From contig CANQAG010000002.1 in assembly GCA_947588815.1 (NCBI GenBank), positions 62,001 through 126,000 of the forward strand: DNA of 64,000 nucleotides, written 5' to 3'. The translations under genes were made by a program, and so were the position numbers. A model generated the notes under the pieces. It made no database searches. It had not been told where the DNA came from and worked only from the letters and a program-made list of their open reading frames with translations. This document shows positions 45,850-54,131 of this stretch, one piece after another (position 1 is the stretch's first letter; the number at the start of each line of letters is the position of its first letter). This DNA is from an uncultured Bacilli bacterium (GTDB taxonomy: Bacteria; Bacillota_I; Bacilli_A; RFN20; CAG-449).

Positions 45850-46581
45850 ATGAAAAGATCATTTAAAAGATATGAAAAAAAATACTATATTTCCAAAGAA
45901 GCCAGAGATCGTTTGATTGAAATAATCAAACCTTATATGTATGAAGACAAGCATTGTAAAGATGGTGCACGTTATCTAGTAAGAAACATTTATTATGATA
46001 CCGACGACAATTACCTTATTCACCACTCGGTTTTAAAACCCGAATATAAAGCTAAATTAAGAGTACGGAAATATGGCGAATATGGCGATAATAAGGATCA
46101 ATATTTTTTAGAAATAAAACGAAAAATCGATAAAATTGTCGCTAAAAGGCGCATTAAACTCACTAAGCAAGAACTTGACGATTTAATTAACAATTATCAA
46201 AAACCGATCCGAAATTCATATATTGACAATCAAATTATTGACGAGATTACATATTTCATAAGCCTTTACAAAGTGAAACCGATTTGTTATATTTCATACG
46301 AGCGATTAGCTTTTTTTGCAAAAGACGATGAAGAATTCAGAATCACTTTTGATGAAAATATCATCGGAAGACGTCAAAATCTCGATTTTGATTCCGCGGA
46401 TGGCGAATTATCTTTAATCAAAGACGATTATTGCATTATGGAAATAAAAATAATCGGAGCCGTTCCATTATGGTTTTCAAGAGCTCTTTCGGAACTTAAA
46501 ATTTATCCTCATTCTTTTTCAAAATATGGTACCGATTATGAAATGCGCATAACGAAAGGAGAATTACAGCATGCTAGATAA
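45850..46581 (+). CDS. VTC-domain protein
   Basis: A 243-residue VTC domain, which in yeast Vtc4 polymerises polyphosphate from ATP. The tunnel-lining basic residues are visible: FKRYEKKYYI, YKAKLRVRKYG near residue 76, YFLEIKRKI, AKRRIKL, and EMRITKGE at the end. No membrane helix. In bacteria this domain is commonly paired with a DUF4956 membrane protein, as here (11-base overlap), and the product could be polyphosphate or an unknown phosphate-linked polymer. GGTAGGAGATA precedes the ATG. Confidence 0.9.
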   Translation: MKRSFKRYEKKYYISKEARDRLIEIIKPYMYEDKHCKDGARYLVRNIYYDTDDNYLIHHSVLKPEYKAKLRVRKYGEYGDNKDQYFLEIKRKIDKIVAKRRIKLTKQELDDLINNYQKPIRNSYIDNQIIDEITYFISLYKVKPICYISYERLAFFAKDDEEFRITFDENIIGRRQNLDFDSADGELSLIKDDYCIMEIKIIGAVPLWFSRALSELKIYPHSFSKYGTDYEMRITKGELQHAR

Positions 46582-47245
46582 TATATTTGATTCGATTTTA
46601 AAACAAAATCTCGATGTTTTAACGATACTTATCGTTATCATTGCTTCTGCGCTTTTGGGGCTTGTTCTTTCAGGAGCTTATCTATTGATTAAACGAAAAG
46701 ATGGTTATGCTGTTGATTTTCCATTAACGCTTATCATTCTTCCGGTTATTGTCGCCATGATTATTATGCTTGTAGGCAATAATACCGCGCGGGCTTTTTC
46801 GCTTGCCGGAATTTTCGCTTTGACAAGATTTAGAAGCGAACCGAAAGATACAATCGATATTACGTATATTTTCATTTGTGTGGCTATTGGATTAGCAAAT
46901 GGTTTAGGTTATATCGGATATGCGGTACTTTTTACCCTTATCATTATCTTAATTTTAATTGCCTTATATTTTTCAAAGTTCGGTGCCCCGTCATTACGAA
47001 TTATGAATTTGAAAATCGTCATTCCCGAAGATATCAATTATGAAAATCTTTTTGATGAAACTATCAAATTATATTGTCTTGATTATCGCCTTAAAAAAGT
47101 ACGCACTACCGATTTTGGAACGATGTTTGAACTTACATACATCATAAAAATGAAAAAGGACGCCGATCAAAAAAAGTTTATCGATGAACTTAGAGTTAAA
47201 AATGGTAATCTTCCAATCACTCTTACCGTTAAAAGATTTGAATAA
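46571..47245 (+). CDS. DUF4956 membrane protein
   Basis: A 224-residue membrane protein with about four helices in the first 140 residues (LDVLTILIVIIASALLGLVL; FPLTLIILPVIVAMIIMLVG; IFICVAIGLANGLGYIGYAV; TLIIILILIALYFSK), the FALTRFRSEPKDTIDI loop typical of DUF4956, and a soluble C-terminal domain (about 145-224). It overlaps the VTC gene, and the two are presumed to form a membrane-linked enzyme complex. AAAGGAG lies 10 bases before the ATG. Confidence 0.9.
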   Translation: MLDNIFDSILKQNLDVLTILIVIIASALLGLVLSGAYLLIKRKDGYAVDFPLTLIILPVIVAMIIMLVGNNTARAFSLAGIFALTRFRSEPKDTIDITYIFICVAIGLANGLGYIGYAVLFTLIIILILIALYFSKFGAPSLRIMNLKIVIPEDINYENLFDETIKLYCLDYRLKKVRTTDFGTMFELTYIIKMKKDADQKKFIDELRVKNGNLPITLTVKRFE

Positions 47246-47752
47246 AAGCATTTTCAAATTTTTAGAATTAAAAAGATTAACTTCCTTTTGGTAAAAGAAC
47301 AAAAGATAAGAACAAATGGGTGTTTCTAAACTGCATAATAAGAACTAAAGATTTTACTATTTTTTAAGGAGATAAGGTTTTTTGGACGGCCTCATCTCTT
47401 TTAATTTCTTTAACATTTAATAAATTTAAAATGTCTTTACTTTTGGTACAATTATTGGATTACTCATCATAAAGCAAGAAACCTCATAATGAGGCTTATC
47501 TTTTAAATATTTTCTCGGGGGGGGTAGAATTGAAGATTGGTAATTATCACAATAAAAAATAGCATTCTTTAAATTAAGATCTTTATAGGCGTGATTTGTG
47601 TAATTAAAAGGCCCTTTCTTTTTAATATTTTCTTTTTAATAGTTTTCTTGTAACTTTCTCTTTTAAAGAAGATTATCAATGACAAAAAAGCGCAAAATAA
47701 AATAATATTTATAAATTTAATATCTTCAAAATTTTCTTTTCATTTTCAATGA
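47246..47752. other. 507-base intergenic region with hairpins and a G8 tract
   Basis: No gene is supported on either strand. The contents seen are a plus-strand terminator-like hairpin (47369-47410), a small CCTCA/TGAGG hairpin (47482-47494), and a run of eight G (47517-47524), striking in this AT-rich genome. It may be a decayed region. Confidence 0.5.
47369..47410 (+). terminator. Terminator-like hairpin downstream of the VTC/DUF4956 operon
   Basis: GAGATAAGG (47369-47377) pairs with CCTCATCTC (47390-47398), one mismatch, followed by a T-rich TTTTAATTTCTTT. It lies 120 bases after the DUF4956 stop. Confidence 0.6.
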
Positions 47753-48892
47753 TCACTCTTCTTTACCAAATACAATATTTTCGAAAAATCTACAAATTTT
47801 TTTGACTGGTTTCATCCATGTATCAGCATATTTATTTACTAAAGACATAACCGGTCTTTCAATCAAATATTGCCGCAATAAATCGATAATTGTACATATT
47901 AAATACACACTAAATACAGCGAATATCGAATAAGGAATTAAAAGAAGCGAATTTGCAAAACTAGCGTTTTTGAATAAATCCATCCAAAGAAAACTTCTAA
48001 CAAAAGGATGATCATGGATCAAGTACACTCCAAATGTGGCCGATGCGATGACATTAATCCATTTGTGATATTTCATTTTCATAGTTGCAAACATCATAAA
48101 TAATGAAAGTGAAATAAGTAACGTGGATATTTTTTCTTGTCCGGCAAAATATCCTTCATGTCCAACAATAAATGACCATTTAGTACTCAAGAAAGTCAAA
48201 ACAACGGTGCTGAGATAGGTTAAAAATGAAAAAATTATCCATAAAATGGCATAACTTTTTGTAGTAAGTTTAGAATTAAAGCCATATATTCTCGCATAGC
48301 CGGCGATTATATACAATGTAACAAACCATATAAAATCATTGCTGGCATAGCTAGAATGTAAAAATGTTGGAATAACAGACCACATAATGACTAAAAGTAT
48401 AATTAAAGTTTGATATTTACGCTTATTAATAGAGAGCAATAATTTATTCAAAAACGGATGAATCAAATAGAGCACAAAATAAGCGCTAACAAACCACCAT
48501 TTTGAAAAAGTAATTGGAAAAATAGCGTATATAATCGAAACTAAACTCCCTACTCCATCATCAAAAACATTATATCCAAACAACCAAAAAATGACAAAAA
48601 TCACAATTGAATAGAATAGTACTTCTCCAATAAGTTTTATAATTTTTCTAACATTAAATAATGGTCCCTTATCGGCGATAAGGAAATAACCGGAAATTAA
48701 AATAAATACATCTACTCCTACTTTTCCTCCCATATAAATAAAATTGTACCAAAAGCGCGAAAGAGATATATCTGTCCAAACAAACTTACCATGTAATGCA
48801 AAGTGATGAAAAATAATCATAATCATCGAAATAATTCTTAACAATTCTATTGCAGAATTACGTGGTTGCTTTAATGCTTTATTATCTATCAT
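47753..48892 (-). CDS. Membrane acyltransferase family 3 protein
   Basis: A 379-residue polytopic protein of the OafA/YrhL acyltransferase family (about ten helices). Start RNSAIELLRIISMIMIIFHH holds the conserved first-helix His; GKVGVDVFILISGYFL carries the Gly-Val-Asp-Val-Phe pattern. Such enzymes acetylate or otherwise acylate surface polysaccharides or peptidoglycan. No partner gene is visible; the following region is non-coding. GAGGAAAAAT precedes the ATG. Confidence 0.9.
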   Translation of the reverse strand: MIDNKALKQPRNSAIELLRIISMIMIIFHHFALHGKFVWTDISLSRFWYNFIYMGGKVGVDVFILISGYFLIADKGPLFNVRKIIKLIGEVLFYSIVIFVIFWLFGYNVFDDGVGSLVSIIYAIFPITFSKWWFVSAYFVLYLIHPFLNKLLLSINKRKYQTLIILLVIMWSVIPTFLHSSYASNDFIWFVTLYIIAGYARIYGFNSKLTTKSYAILWIIFSFLTYLSTVVLTFLSTKWSFIVGHEGYFAGQEKISTLLISLSLFMMFATMKMKYHKWINVIASATFGVYLIHDHPFVRSFLWMDLFKNASFANSLLLIPYSIFAVFSVYLICTIIDLLRQYLIERPVMSLVNKYADTWMKPVKKICRFFENIVFGKEE

Positions 48893-49073
48893 TTTTCCTC
48901 CTCAAATATTTCTGTGATATTATAACATAATTTTAATGATAAAATAGCAAAATTAAAAATTAATAAAGTATTTAATTTGTTCCGTAAATTGAAAAAGTAA
49001 ATTCCAGTGAAATAAACAATAGACAATTATTAAGATAAAAATTCATAGATTTTTTAAGATAAATAAGGTATCA

Positions 49074-49079
49074 TATAAT
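49074..49079 (+). promoter_or_regulatory. Promoter -10 box of the CNNM leader
   Basis: TATAAT with a weak T-rich -35 17-18 bases upstream. It places the transcript start near 49086, giving a leader of roughly 150 bases. Confidence 0.5.
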
Positions 49080-49104
49080 ATAAATAAGGAGAAATCAGAT
49101 TTCA

Positions 49105-49212
49105 ATGGACGTTGACCCTAGTGACACTTGCAGTATTCAAATAGAAATCTATCATAGAGAATTAATCCGATTTTTATGTGAACTATCGAATGATAGTTTG
49201 CATCTTTTTTGA
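49105..49212 (+). CDS. Possible leader peptide (35 residues) upstream of the CNNM gene
   Basis: An ATG after AAGGAG (13 bases away, long) opens a 35-codon frame with an acidic, proline-containing start (MDVDPSDT) and end SLHLF, stopping at TGA 49210-49212, inside the T tract of an intrinsic terminator. Acidic/proline N-termini are known in Mg2+-sensing leader peptides such as MgtL, where they destabilise ribosomes at low Mg2+. That parallel is inference; the frame has no family match. Confidence 0.45.
   Translation: MDVDPSDTCSIQIEIYHRELIRFLCELSNDSLHLF
49149..49196 (+). promoter_or_regulatory. Alternative pairing that would block the leader terminator
   Basis: CTATCAT (49149-49155) is fully complementary to ATGATAG (49190-49196), which overlaps the 3' arm of the terminator hairpin. 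The two structures exclude each other, the arrangement of a transcription attenuator. Confidence 0.55.
49176..49210 (+). terminator. Leader terminator ahead of the CNNM gene
   Basis: Twelve-pair stem: ATGTGAACTATC (49176-49187) with GATAGTTTGCAT (49192-49203), including two G-U pairs, loop GAAT, then C and T6 (49205-49210). It lies between the promoter and the CNNM ATG and overlaps the end of the 35-codon frame. Confidence 0.75.
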
Positions 49213-49235
49213 TGTTTTAAGGAGAAATTATTAAC

Positions 49236-50495
49236 ATGCCTGACTATCTACAGATAATTATTATCGTGATATTATTACTCTTTTCCGCTTTTTTTAGCGG
49301 GGCTGAAACTTCCTATACTTCACTTAACAAAATAAAATTGCGAACCAGTGCCGAAAATGGTGATAAAAATGCCGAAAAGGTTTTAAAAGCCAGTGAAAAT
49401 TACGATCGCTTGATTTCTACCCTTTTAATCGGAAACAACATCGTAAATATTACTTCGGCCTCTATTGCAACCGTCCTTTTTGTCAATGTATACGGACAAA
49501 ACGGCACTTGGATTTCAACGATAGTGATGACTTTAATCGTTTTAGTGTTTTGTGAAGTTCTTCCTAAAGCGATAGCCAAAGAACGTCCTGAATATTTTGC
49601 CAAACTTTTTAATCCTTTCGTGGTATTTTTGACTTACGCTTTTTTACCTTTGAGTTTCATTTTGGAAAAAATTAAAAATGGCTTTTCTCATCTATTTAAA
49701 AAGAAAGCGACTGAAGAAACTTTTTCGGAAGAAGAATTGTTGACTATTTTCGATGAACTTGAAGAAGAAGGAAAAATTAAACCTTATGAAAATGAGTTGA
49801 TCTCTTCCGCTATAAAATTTGATGATATCGAAGTTAAGGAAATCCTCACTCCTCGTAATGAAGTAGTGGGAGTTCCAATCGACGCTTCATTTAAAGAAGT
49901 TTACGATATCTTTCAAGAATCGCGATATACACGAGTTCCCGTTTATCATGAAACTTTGGATAATATCGTCGGTCTTTTACACGAAAAAAACTTCTTTAAA
50001 TTTTTGGTTGAAAATGAAGATAATACTGAAAGTTTCGAAGTAAAAAAATTAATGACTGATGTTTTCTTTCTTTCCGAGGAAACTAAAATTTCCGTTGCTT
50101 TAAAAATTTTTCAAGAAAAGAAAACCCATATGGCCGTAGTTCTAGATCAGTTTGATGGTACCCTTGGCATTGTTACTTTAGAGGATATCATCGAAGAATT
50201 AATCGGTGAAATCTTCGATGAAACCGATGAAATTTTTGAAGAAGTCAAACAATTAGACGAAAACAATTATTTAGTGAGCGGTAAAGAAATGCTCTTTGAC
50301 GCCTTTGATACGATGGAAATCGAACCTGAAGAAGGGCTTGAAAATCAGACCATTAATTCTTGGTTAGGTCGTGAATTTGGACGAATCCCAACTTCCGGCG
50401 ATAACCTTATTTATCAAGATGATTGGAAAGTGATGGTTGTTTCCGCCAACAAAAAAGGTGCTATCCAAGTGCGTTTTACACATAGCAAAGATTAG
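49236..50495 (+). CDS. CNNM/CorC-family transporter-like protein (DUF21-CBS-CorC_HlyC)
   Basis: A 419-residue membrane protein of the family loosely called hemolysin/CorC; bacterial members move or regulate Mg2+ or Co2+. Domains: CNNM transmembrane DUF21 (about 1-165, LLFSAFFSGAETSYTSLNKI at the start), two CBS domains (about 195-320; EILTPRNEVVGVPID and MAVVLDQFDGTLGIVTLEDI), and a CorC_HlyC C-terminal domain (about 335-415; TINSWLGREFGRIP). Preceded by TAAGGAG. It is downstream of an attenuator-like leader and two bases before the rarA frame. Confidence 0.94.
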   Translation: MPDYLQIIIIVILLLFSAFFSGAETSYTSLNKIKLRTSAENGDKNAEKVLKASENYDRLISTLLIGNNIVNITSASIATVLFVNVYGQNGTWISTIVMTLIVLVFCEVLPKAIAKERPEYFAKLFNPFVVFLTYAFLPLSFILEKIKNGFSHLFKKKATEETFSEEELLTIFDELEEEGKIKPYENELISSAIKFDDIEVKEILTPRNEVVGVPIDASFKEVYDIFQESRYTRVPVYHETLDNIVGLLHEKNFFKFLVENEDNTESFEVKKLMTDVFFLSEETKISVALKIFQEKKTHMAVVLDQFDGTLGIVTLEDIIEELIGEIFDETDEIFEEVKQLDENNYLVSGKEMLFDAFDTMEIEPEEGLENQTINSWLGREFGRIPTSGDNLIYQDDWKVMVVSANKKGAIQVRFTHSKD

Positions 50496-50506
50496 AGGTG
50501 TTTGAT

Positions 50507-51772
50507 ATGGGAAAACCTTTAGCCGATTTCATTCGCCCTACTTCATTCGATGAGGTAGTCGGTCAAAAACATTTAGTCGGTTCTCATGGCATTTTACGTC
50601 GCATTATCGCTTCATCTTCTTTGCCAAATATGATTTTTTATGGACCTTCCGGAACCGGAAAAACGACGATTGCTAGAATTATTGCCAAAATGACCGAGCG
50701 CAAATTTTATATTTTAAATGCTACCAGCGCTTCAACAAGCGATATAAAAGATATCATCGCTTCATTGGGTGATCTAGAACATTCAAATGGTGTTCTTTTA
50801 TATCTTGATGAAATTCAATACTTTAGCAAAAAACAGCAACAATCATTATTGGAGTTCATTGAAAACGGACAGATTGTCTTGATTGCTTCGACAACTGAAA
50901 ATCCCTATTTTTATATTTATAACGCCATTCTTTCACGTTCGACGATTTTCGAATTTAAAGCAGTTCCGGAAGAAGAAATCTTGCAAGCATTAAACCGTGC
51001 AATTAAGGTTTATTGCGACAATACAAATGTACAAGTTGAAATTGATAAGGGAGTTTTAGAACAGATTGCTCGTGCCGCAAGAGGCGATGTTCGTCGAGCC
51101 ATCAATTCTGTCGAGTTACTTTTTCTTTCTTCTAATAATGTTCATAATTGTTACCATTTTACTCTCGATGATGTATCCATCGTCCTCGATAATGGGGCGA
51201 TCCGCTATGATCGGGATGGCGATATCCATTATGATTTGCTTTCGGCTTTTCAAAAATCGATTCGCGGTTCTGATCCCGATGCCGCAATTCATTATTTAGC
51301 TCGATTGCTATCCTCAAACGACATCATTTCACCCGCTCGTCGTTTATTAGTGATTGCTAGTGAAGATATCGGACTCAGCAATCCTCAGGCAATTTCAATC
51401 GTCAAAGCGTGCGTTGATAGTGCTTTCCAATTAGGGATGCCGGAAGCTAGAATCCCTCTTGCAGAAGCAGTATTGTTTTTGGCAACTGCACCAAAGTCTA
51501 ACTCAGCCATATGTGCTATCGATAGCGCCCTAGAAGATATTAAGCAAGGAAATTACGGAGAAATTCCCTCTAATCTTCAAGACACTCACTATCAAGGAGC
51601 GGAAAAACTAGGTCATGGAACAGGCTATATTTATCCTCATGGCCACCCTCATAACTATGTTGAGCAACAATATTTGCCTGACAAATTAAAAAATGTTAAA
51701 TACTACACTTATGGCGATAATAAAATCGAACAACTGGCAAAAAAATATTGGGATGAAATCAAAAAGAAATAA
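50507..51772 (+). CDS. rarA: Replication-associated recombination protein A
   Basis: An AAA+ ATPase of the RarA/MgsA/WRNIP1 family that acts at stalled replication forks. 421 residues: N-terminal RPTSFDEVVGQKHLVG, Walker A GPSGTGKTT near residue 45, Walker B YLDEIQYFSKKQQQSLL, sensor STTENPYFYIYNAILSRS, and the C-terminal tetramerisation segment ending HNYVEQQYLPDKL. The start is ATG 50507 (MGKPLADF), 7 bases after AGAGGTG; the frame also opens at an upstream GTG. Confidence 0.94.
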   Translation: MGKPLADFIRPTSFDEVVGQKHLVGSHGILRRIIASSSLPNMIFYGPSGTGKTTIARIIAKMTERKFYILNATSASTSDIKDIIASLGDLEHSNGVLLYLDEIQYFSKKQQQSLLEFIENGQIVLIASTTENPYFYIYNAILSRSTIFEFKAVPEEEILQALNRAIKVYCDNTNVQVEIDKGVLEQIARAARGDVRRAINSVELLFLSSNNVHNCYHFTLDDVSIVLDNGAIRYDRDGDIHYDLLSAFQKSIRGSDPDAAIHYLARLLSSNDIISPARRLLVIASEDIGLSNPQAISIVKACVDSAFQLGMPEARIPLAEAVLFLATAPKSNSAICAIDSALEDIKQGNYGEIPSNLQDTHYQGAEKLGHGTGYIYPHGHPHNYVEQQYLPDKLKNVKYYTYGDNKIEQLAKKYWDEIKKK

Positions 51773-51844
51773 TCATCGATATTTTATGTTTGATAATTGC
51801 CACAAAATTTGTTTAAAATTATGTAAAAAGCGAGGTGTCTAACG

Positions 51845-52390
51845 ATGTATGGTGAAGAAGTAGTAGAAAGAATTCTTTTTACTGAAAACGACATTAAAGA
51901 AGTTTGTGCAAAACTCGGAAAACAGATTTATGAAGATTACAAAGAACGTAATCCGATTTTAATTTGTACTCTTAAAGGAAGCTTTATGTTTTTTGCCGAA
52001 CTTGTCAAAAATATCGGAGCGGATTTTTCCGTAGAATACATCAAAGCTTCTTCTTACATCGGCGCTCACACTTCAGGCGAAGTAAAATTATCCGGTTTCT
52101 TTACTAATTTTGAAGTCAAAGATCGCGATATTTTAATCGTGGAAGATATCGTTGATACCGGTTTAACAATTCAGAAACTGACAAAATTCTTGATGGAAAA
52201 AGGCGCAACTTCAGTCGAAGTTGTGACCATGTTAAATAAAAAAGTAAAACGAATTGTCGATGTTACCCCTAAATATGTCGGGTTTGAAATCCCAGATCTT
52301 TTCGTTATTGGATATGGATTAGATTATAACGAAAAATATCGCAATATTCCTTTTATTGGAATTATGGATCCTAAATATATCGAAAAATAA
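51845..52390 (+). CDS. hpt: Hypoxanthine phosphoribosyltransferase
   Basis: Salvages hypoxanthine and guanine using PRPP. The 181 residues show the type I phosphoribosyltransferase PRPP loop ILIVEDIVDTGLT near residue 98, the substrate-site CTLKGSFMFFAELV, and the C-terminal YVGFEIPDLFVIGYGLDYNE. Preceded by AAGCGAGGTGTC. Its stop is directly adjacent to that of the convergent esterase gene, with no base between. Confidence 0.96.
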   Translation: MYGEEVVERILFTENDIKEVCAKLGKQIYEDYKERNPILICTLKGSFMFFAELVKNIGADFSVEYIKASSYIGAHTSGEVKLSGFFTNFEVKDRDILIVEDIVDTGLTIQKLTKFLMEKGATSVEVVTMLNKKVKRIVDVTPKYVGFEIPDLFVIGYGLDYNEKYRNIPFIGIMDPKYIEK

Positions 52391-53113
52391 TTATTTTAAA
52401 AAATCAACGATGAGATTTACTACCTTTCGATGACCGGTGGCATTTAAAATCAAATGCGACATTCGAGGTATTATTTTAATTAAAAAATCTTGACAATATC
52501 GGCCGACATGCTCGATTGAAGAATAAGGTACTAATTGATCGCAATCGCCCCAGATTAATAGAGTTTTAGAATTGATGATATCAAGTCCTTCATTGCAACA
52601 TTTGATAATTTTTTTAAACGTTTTGAAGGAATGAAAATTATAATTAGGCATCAATTGCTTTACCAATAAATGAACCGCTTTTCGATCGTTGATCAACAGT
52701 TCTTTTTGCTTCGACAATACTTCATTATGATGAGAAAAATGCGCCCACAAATAATCGAAAAAATATCTTGTTCTCGATGTCATTGATTGTAAATTAAAGT
52801 ATTCGTTTGATGGAGCAAGCAAAACCAATTTATTCACTTCATGATGTGAAGCGATATATGTTGCCAAGGCACCACCAAGTGAAAAACCGATGATATCCAC
52901 ACTATCGTATTTTTTCTTTAATACATCAAATTCATTCATTATAAATAAAAATGTTTCTTCGACTTTAAACTTTTTTAAATGATTTTTTAATCCGTGTCCT
53001 GGAAGATTTTTATTGCTAACTTCATCATAAATTTTTTCTAAATAAGGTTTTAAATTAATGAAATCAGAGGCGTCAGTCGCAAATCCGTGAATTAATAATA
53101 CCGCACGAGTCAT
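52391..53113 (-). CDS. Alpha/beta hydrolase, carboxylesterase-like
   Basis: A 240-residue cytoplasmic alpha/beta-hydrolase of the Est30/monoacylglycerol-lipase type. Visible: the oxyanion region LLIHGFATDASDF, nucleophile elbow GFSLGG (Ser near 97), catalytic Asp in WGDCDQLVPY and His in RMSHLILNATGH. Substrate unknown; short-chain esters or monoglycerides are usual. It is single-gene and convergent with hpt. Confidence 0.9.
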   Translation of the reverse strand: MTRAVLLIHGFATDASDFINLKPYLEKIYDEVSNKNLPGHGLKNHLKKFKVEETFLFIMNEFDVLKKKYDSVDIIGFSLGGALATYIASHHEVNKLVLLAPSNEYFNLQSMTSRTRYFFDYLWAHFSHHNEVLSKQKELLINDRKAVHLLVKQLMPNYNFHSFKTFKKIIKCCNEGLDIINSKTLLIWGDCDQLVPYSSIEHVGRYCQDFLIKIIPRMSHLILNATGHRKVVNLIVDFLK

Positions 53114-53217
53114 TTTATCACCTAAGTAGTAGTTTTTCCGTTTTTAAACCATTTTTATAATCTTCACACTCTTACTATAAATAAATGATATAATACTTTT
53201 CATAAGGAGCTAACATT

Positions 53218-54099
53218 ATGAATCTTAATATTTTTACTTCGATTTCCTCAGAACCTACTGAAGGAGAATCTTCGATTGATTTTAATCAAATTTTGTACGA
53301 TATAGTTCATTGGCTGAGTACTAATGGTGTAAAACTGTTGCTTGGCTTAATCGGACTTTTTATTTGTTTTAAAATTATCAATTTTATCAGTAAACGCGTC
53401 AATAAGATTATGTTAAAGCGAAATGTCGATTTAACTGCAACTAAGATTACACAACGTTTTGTAAAAATTGGCTTAAAACTTTTGGTCTTTATGCTATTTT
53501 TATCGTTTGTCGGTATTGATACTGCCGGTATCGGAGCTGCAATTGCCTCTTTGGCGGTTACTATCGGCTTAGCCCTTCAAGGATCTTTATCAAACATCGC
53601 CGGCGGTATTGTGATTCTTATTACTCGCCCTTTTAAAGTCGGTGATTTGATTGAAACCGGCGATATCATCGGAACCGTCGATGATATTCGCGCTTTTCAT
53701 ACCATCGTCATTACTCCCGACAATAAAGTAGTGACTTTGCCTAACGGAGTCTTATCCAATAGCAATATCATCAATCACTTCTCTAAAAAAATACGACGTC
53801 TTGATTTAGTCTTTTCCATTAGTTATGATGATGATTTTAAAAAGGCCCAAGAAATCATTCTTGATCTCGCTAAAAATAACCCCAAAGTTTTAGTCCTTCC
53901 TGAACCAAGCGCTAGAGTTAGCGAACATGGCGCTAACGCCATTAACATTACCGCAAAACTTTGGGTAAATAGTGAGAATTATTACGATACTAAATTTGAG
54001 ATGCTCGAAGAAGTGAAAACTGCGTTTGATAAGAATAATATTACGATTCCCTTTAATCAAATGGATGTTCATCTCGATCAAAAAAACAGCGACAAATAA
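53218..54099 (+). CDS. mscS: Small-conductance mechanosensitive channel
   Basis: A 293-residue MscS-type channel that opens under membrane tension to release osmolytes. Three helices: near 38-60, 83-102 and the pore-lining helix near 110-135, with Gly/Ala-rich IGAAIASLAVTIGLALQGSL and then GGIVILITRPFKVGD. The beta domain and C-terminal alpha/beta domain follow (VITPDNKVVTLPNGVLSN). Ends inside its own terminator. AAGGAGCTAAC precedes the ATG. Confidence 0.95.
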   Translation: MNLNIFTSISSEPTEGESSIDFNQILYDIVHWLSTNGVKLLLGLIGLFICFKIINFISKRVNKIMLKRNVDLTATKITQRFVKIGLKLLVFMLFLSFVGIDTAGIGAAIASLAVTIGLALQGSLSNIAGGIVILITRPFKVGDLIETGDIIGTVDDIRAFHTIVITPDNKVVTLPNGVLSNSNIINHFSKKIRRLDLVFSISYDDDFKKAQEIILDLAKNNPKVLVLPEPSARVSEHGANAINITAKLWVNSENYYDTKFEMLEEVKTAFDKNNITIPFNQMDVHLDQKNSDK

Positions 54100-54115
54100 A
54101 TCGCTGTTTTTTTTT
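54082..54115 (+). terminator. Intrinsic terminator overlapping the mscS stop
   Basis: AAAACAGCGA/TCGCTGTTTT with loop CAAATAAA holding the stop codon, then T9. The 5' arm is the end of mscS. Confidence 0.92.
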
Positions 54116-54131
54116 GGCAAAATTTTCTTAA

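Noticed and set aside
47517-47524. G8 tract as a phase-variation switch.
   Set aside because: It is not in or close to a promoter or start of any recognised gene.
49086-49235. Possible M-box or yybP-ykoY riboswitch in front of the CNNM gene.
   Set aside because: None of the conserved core sequences is recognisable; a terminator and a competing pairing are seen instead.
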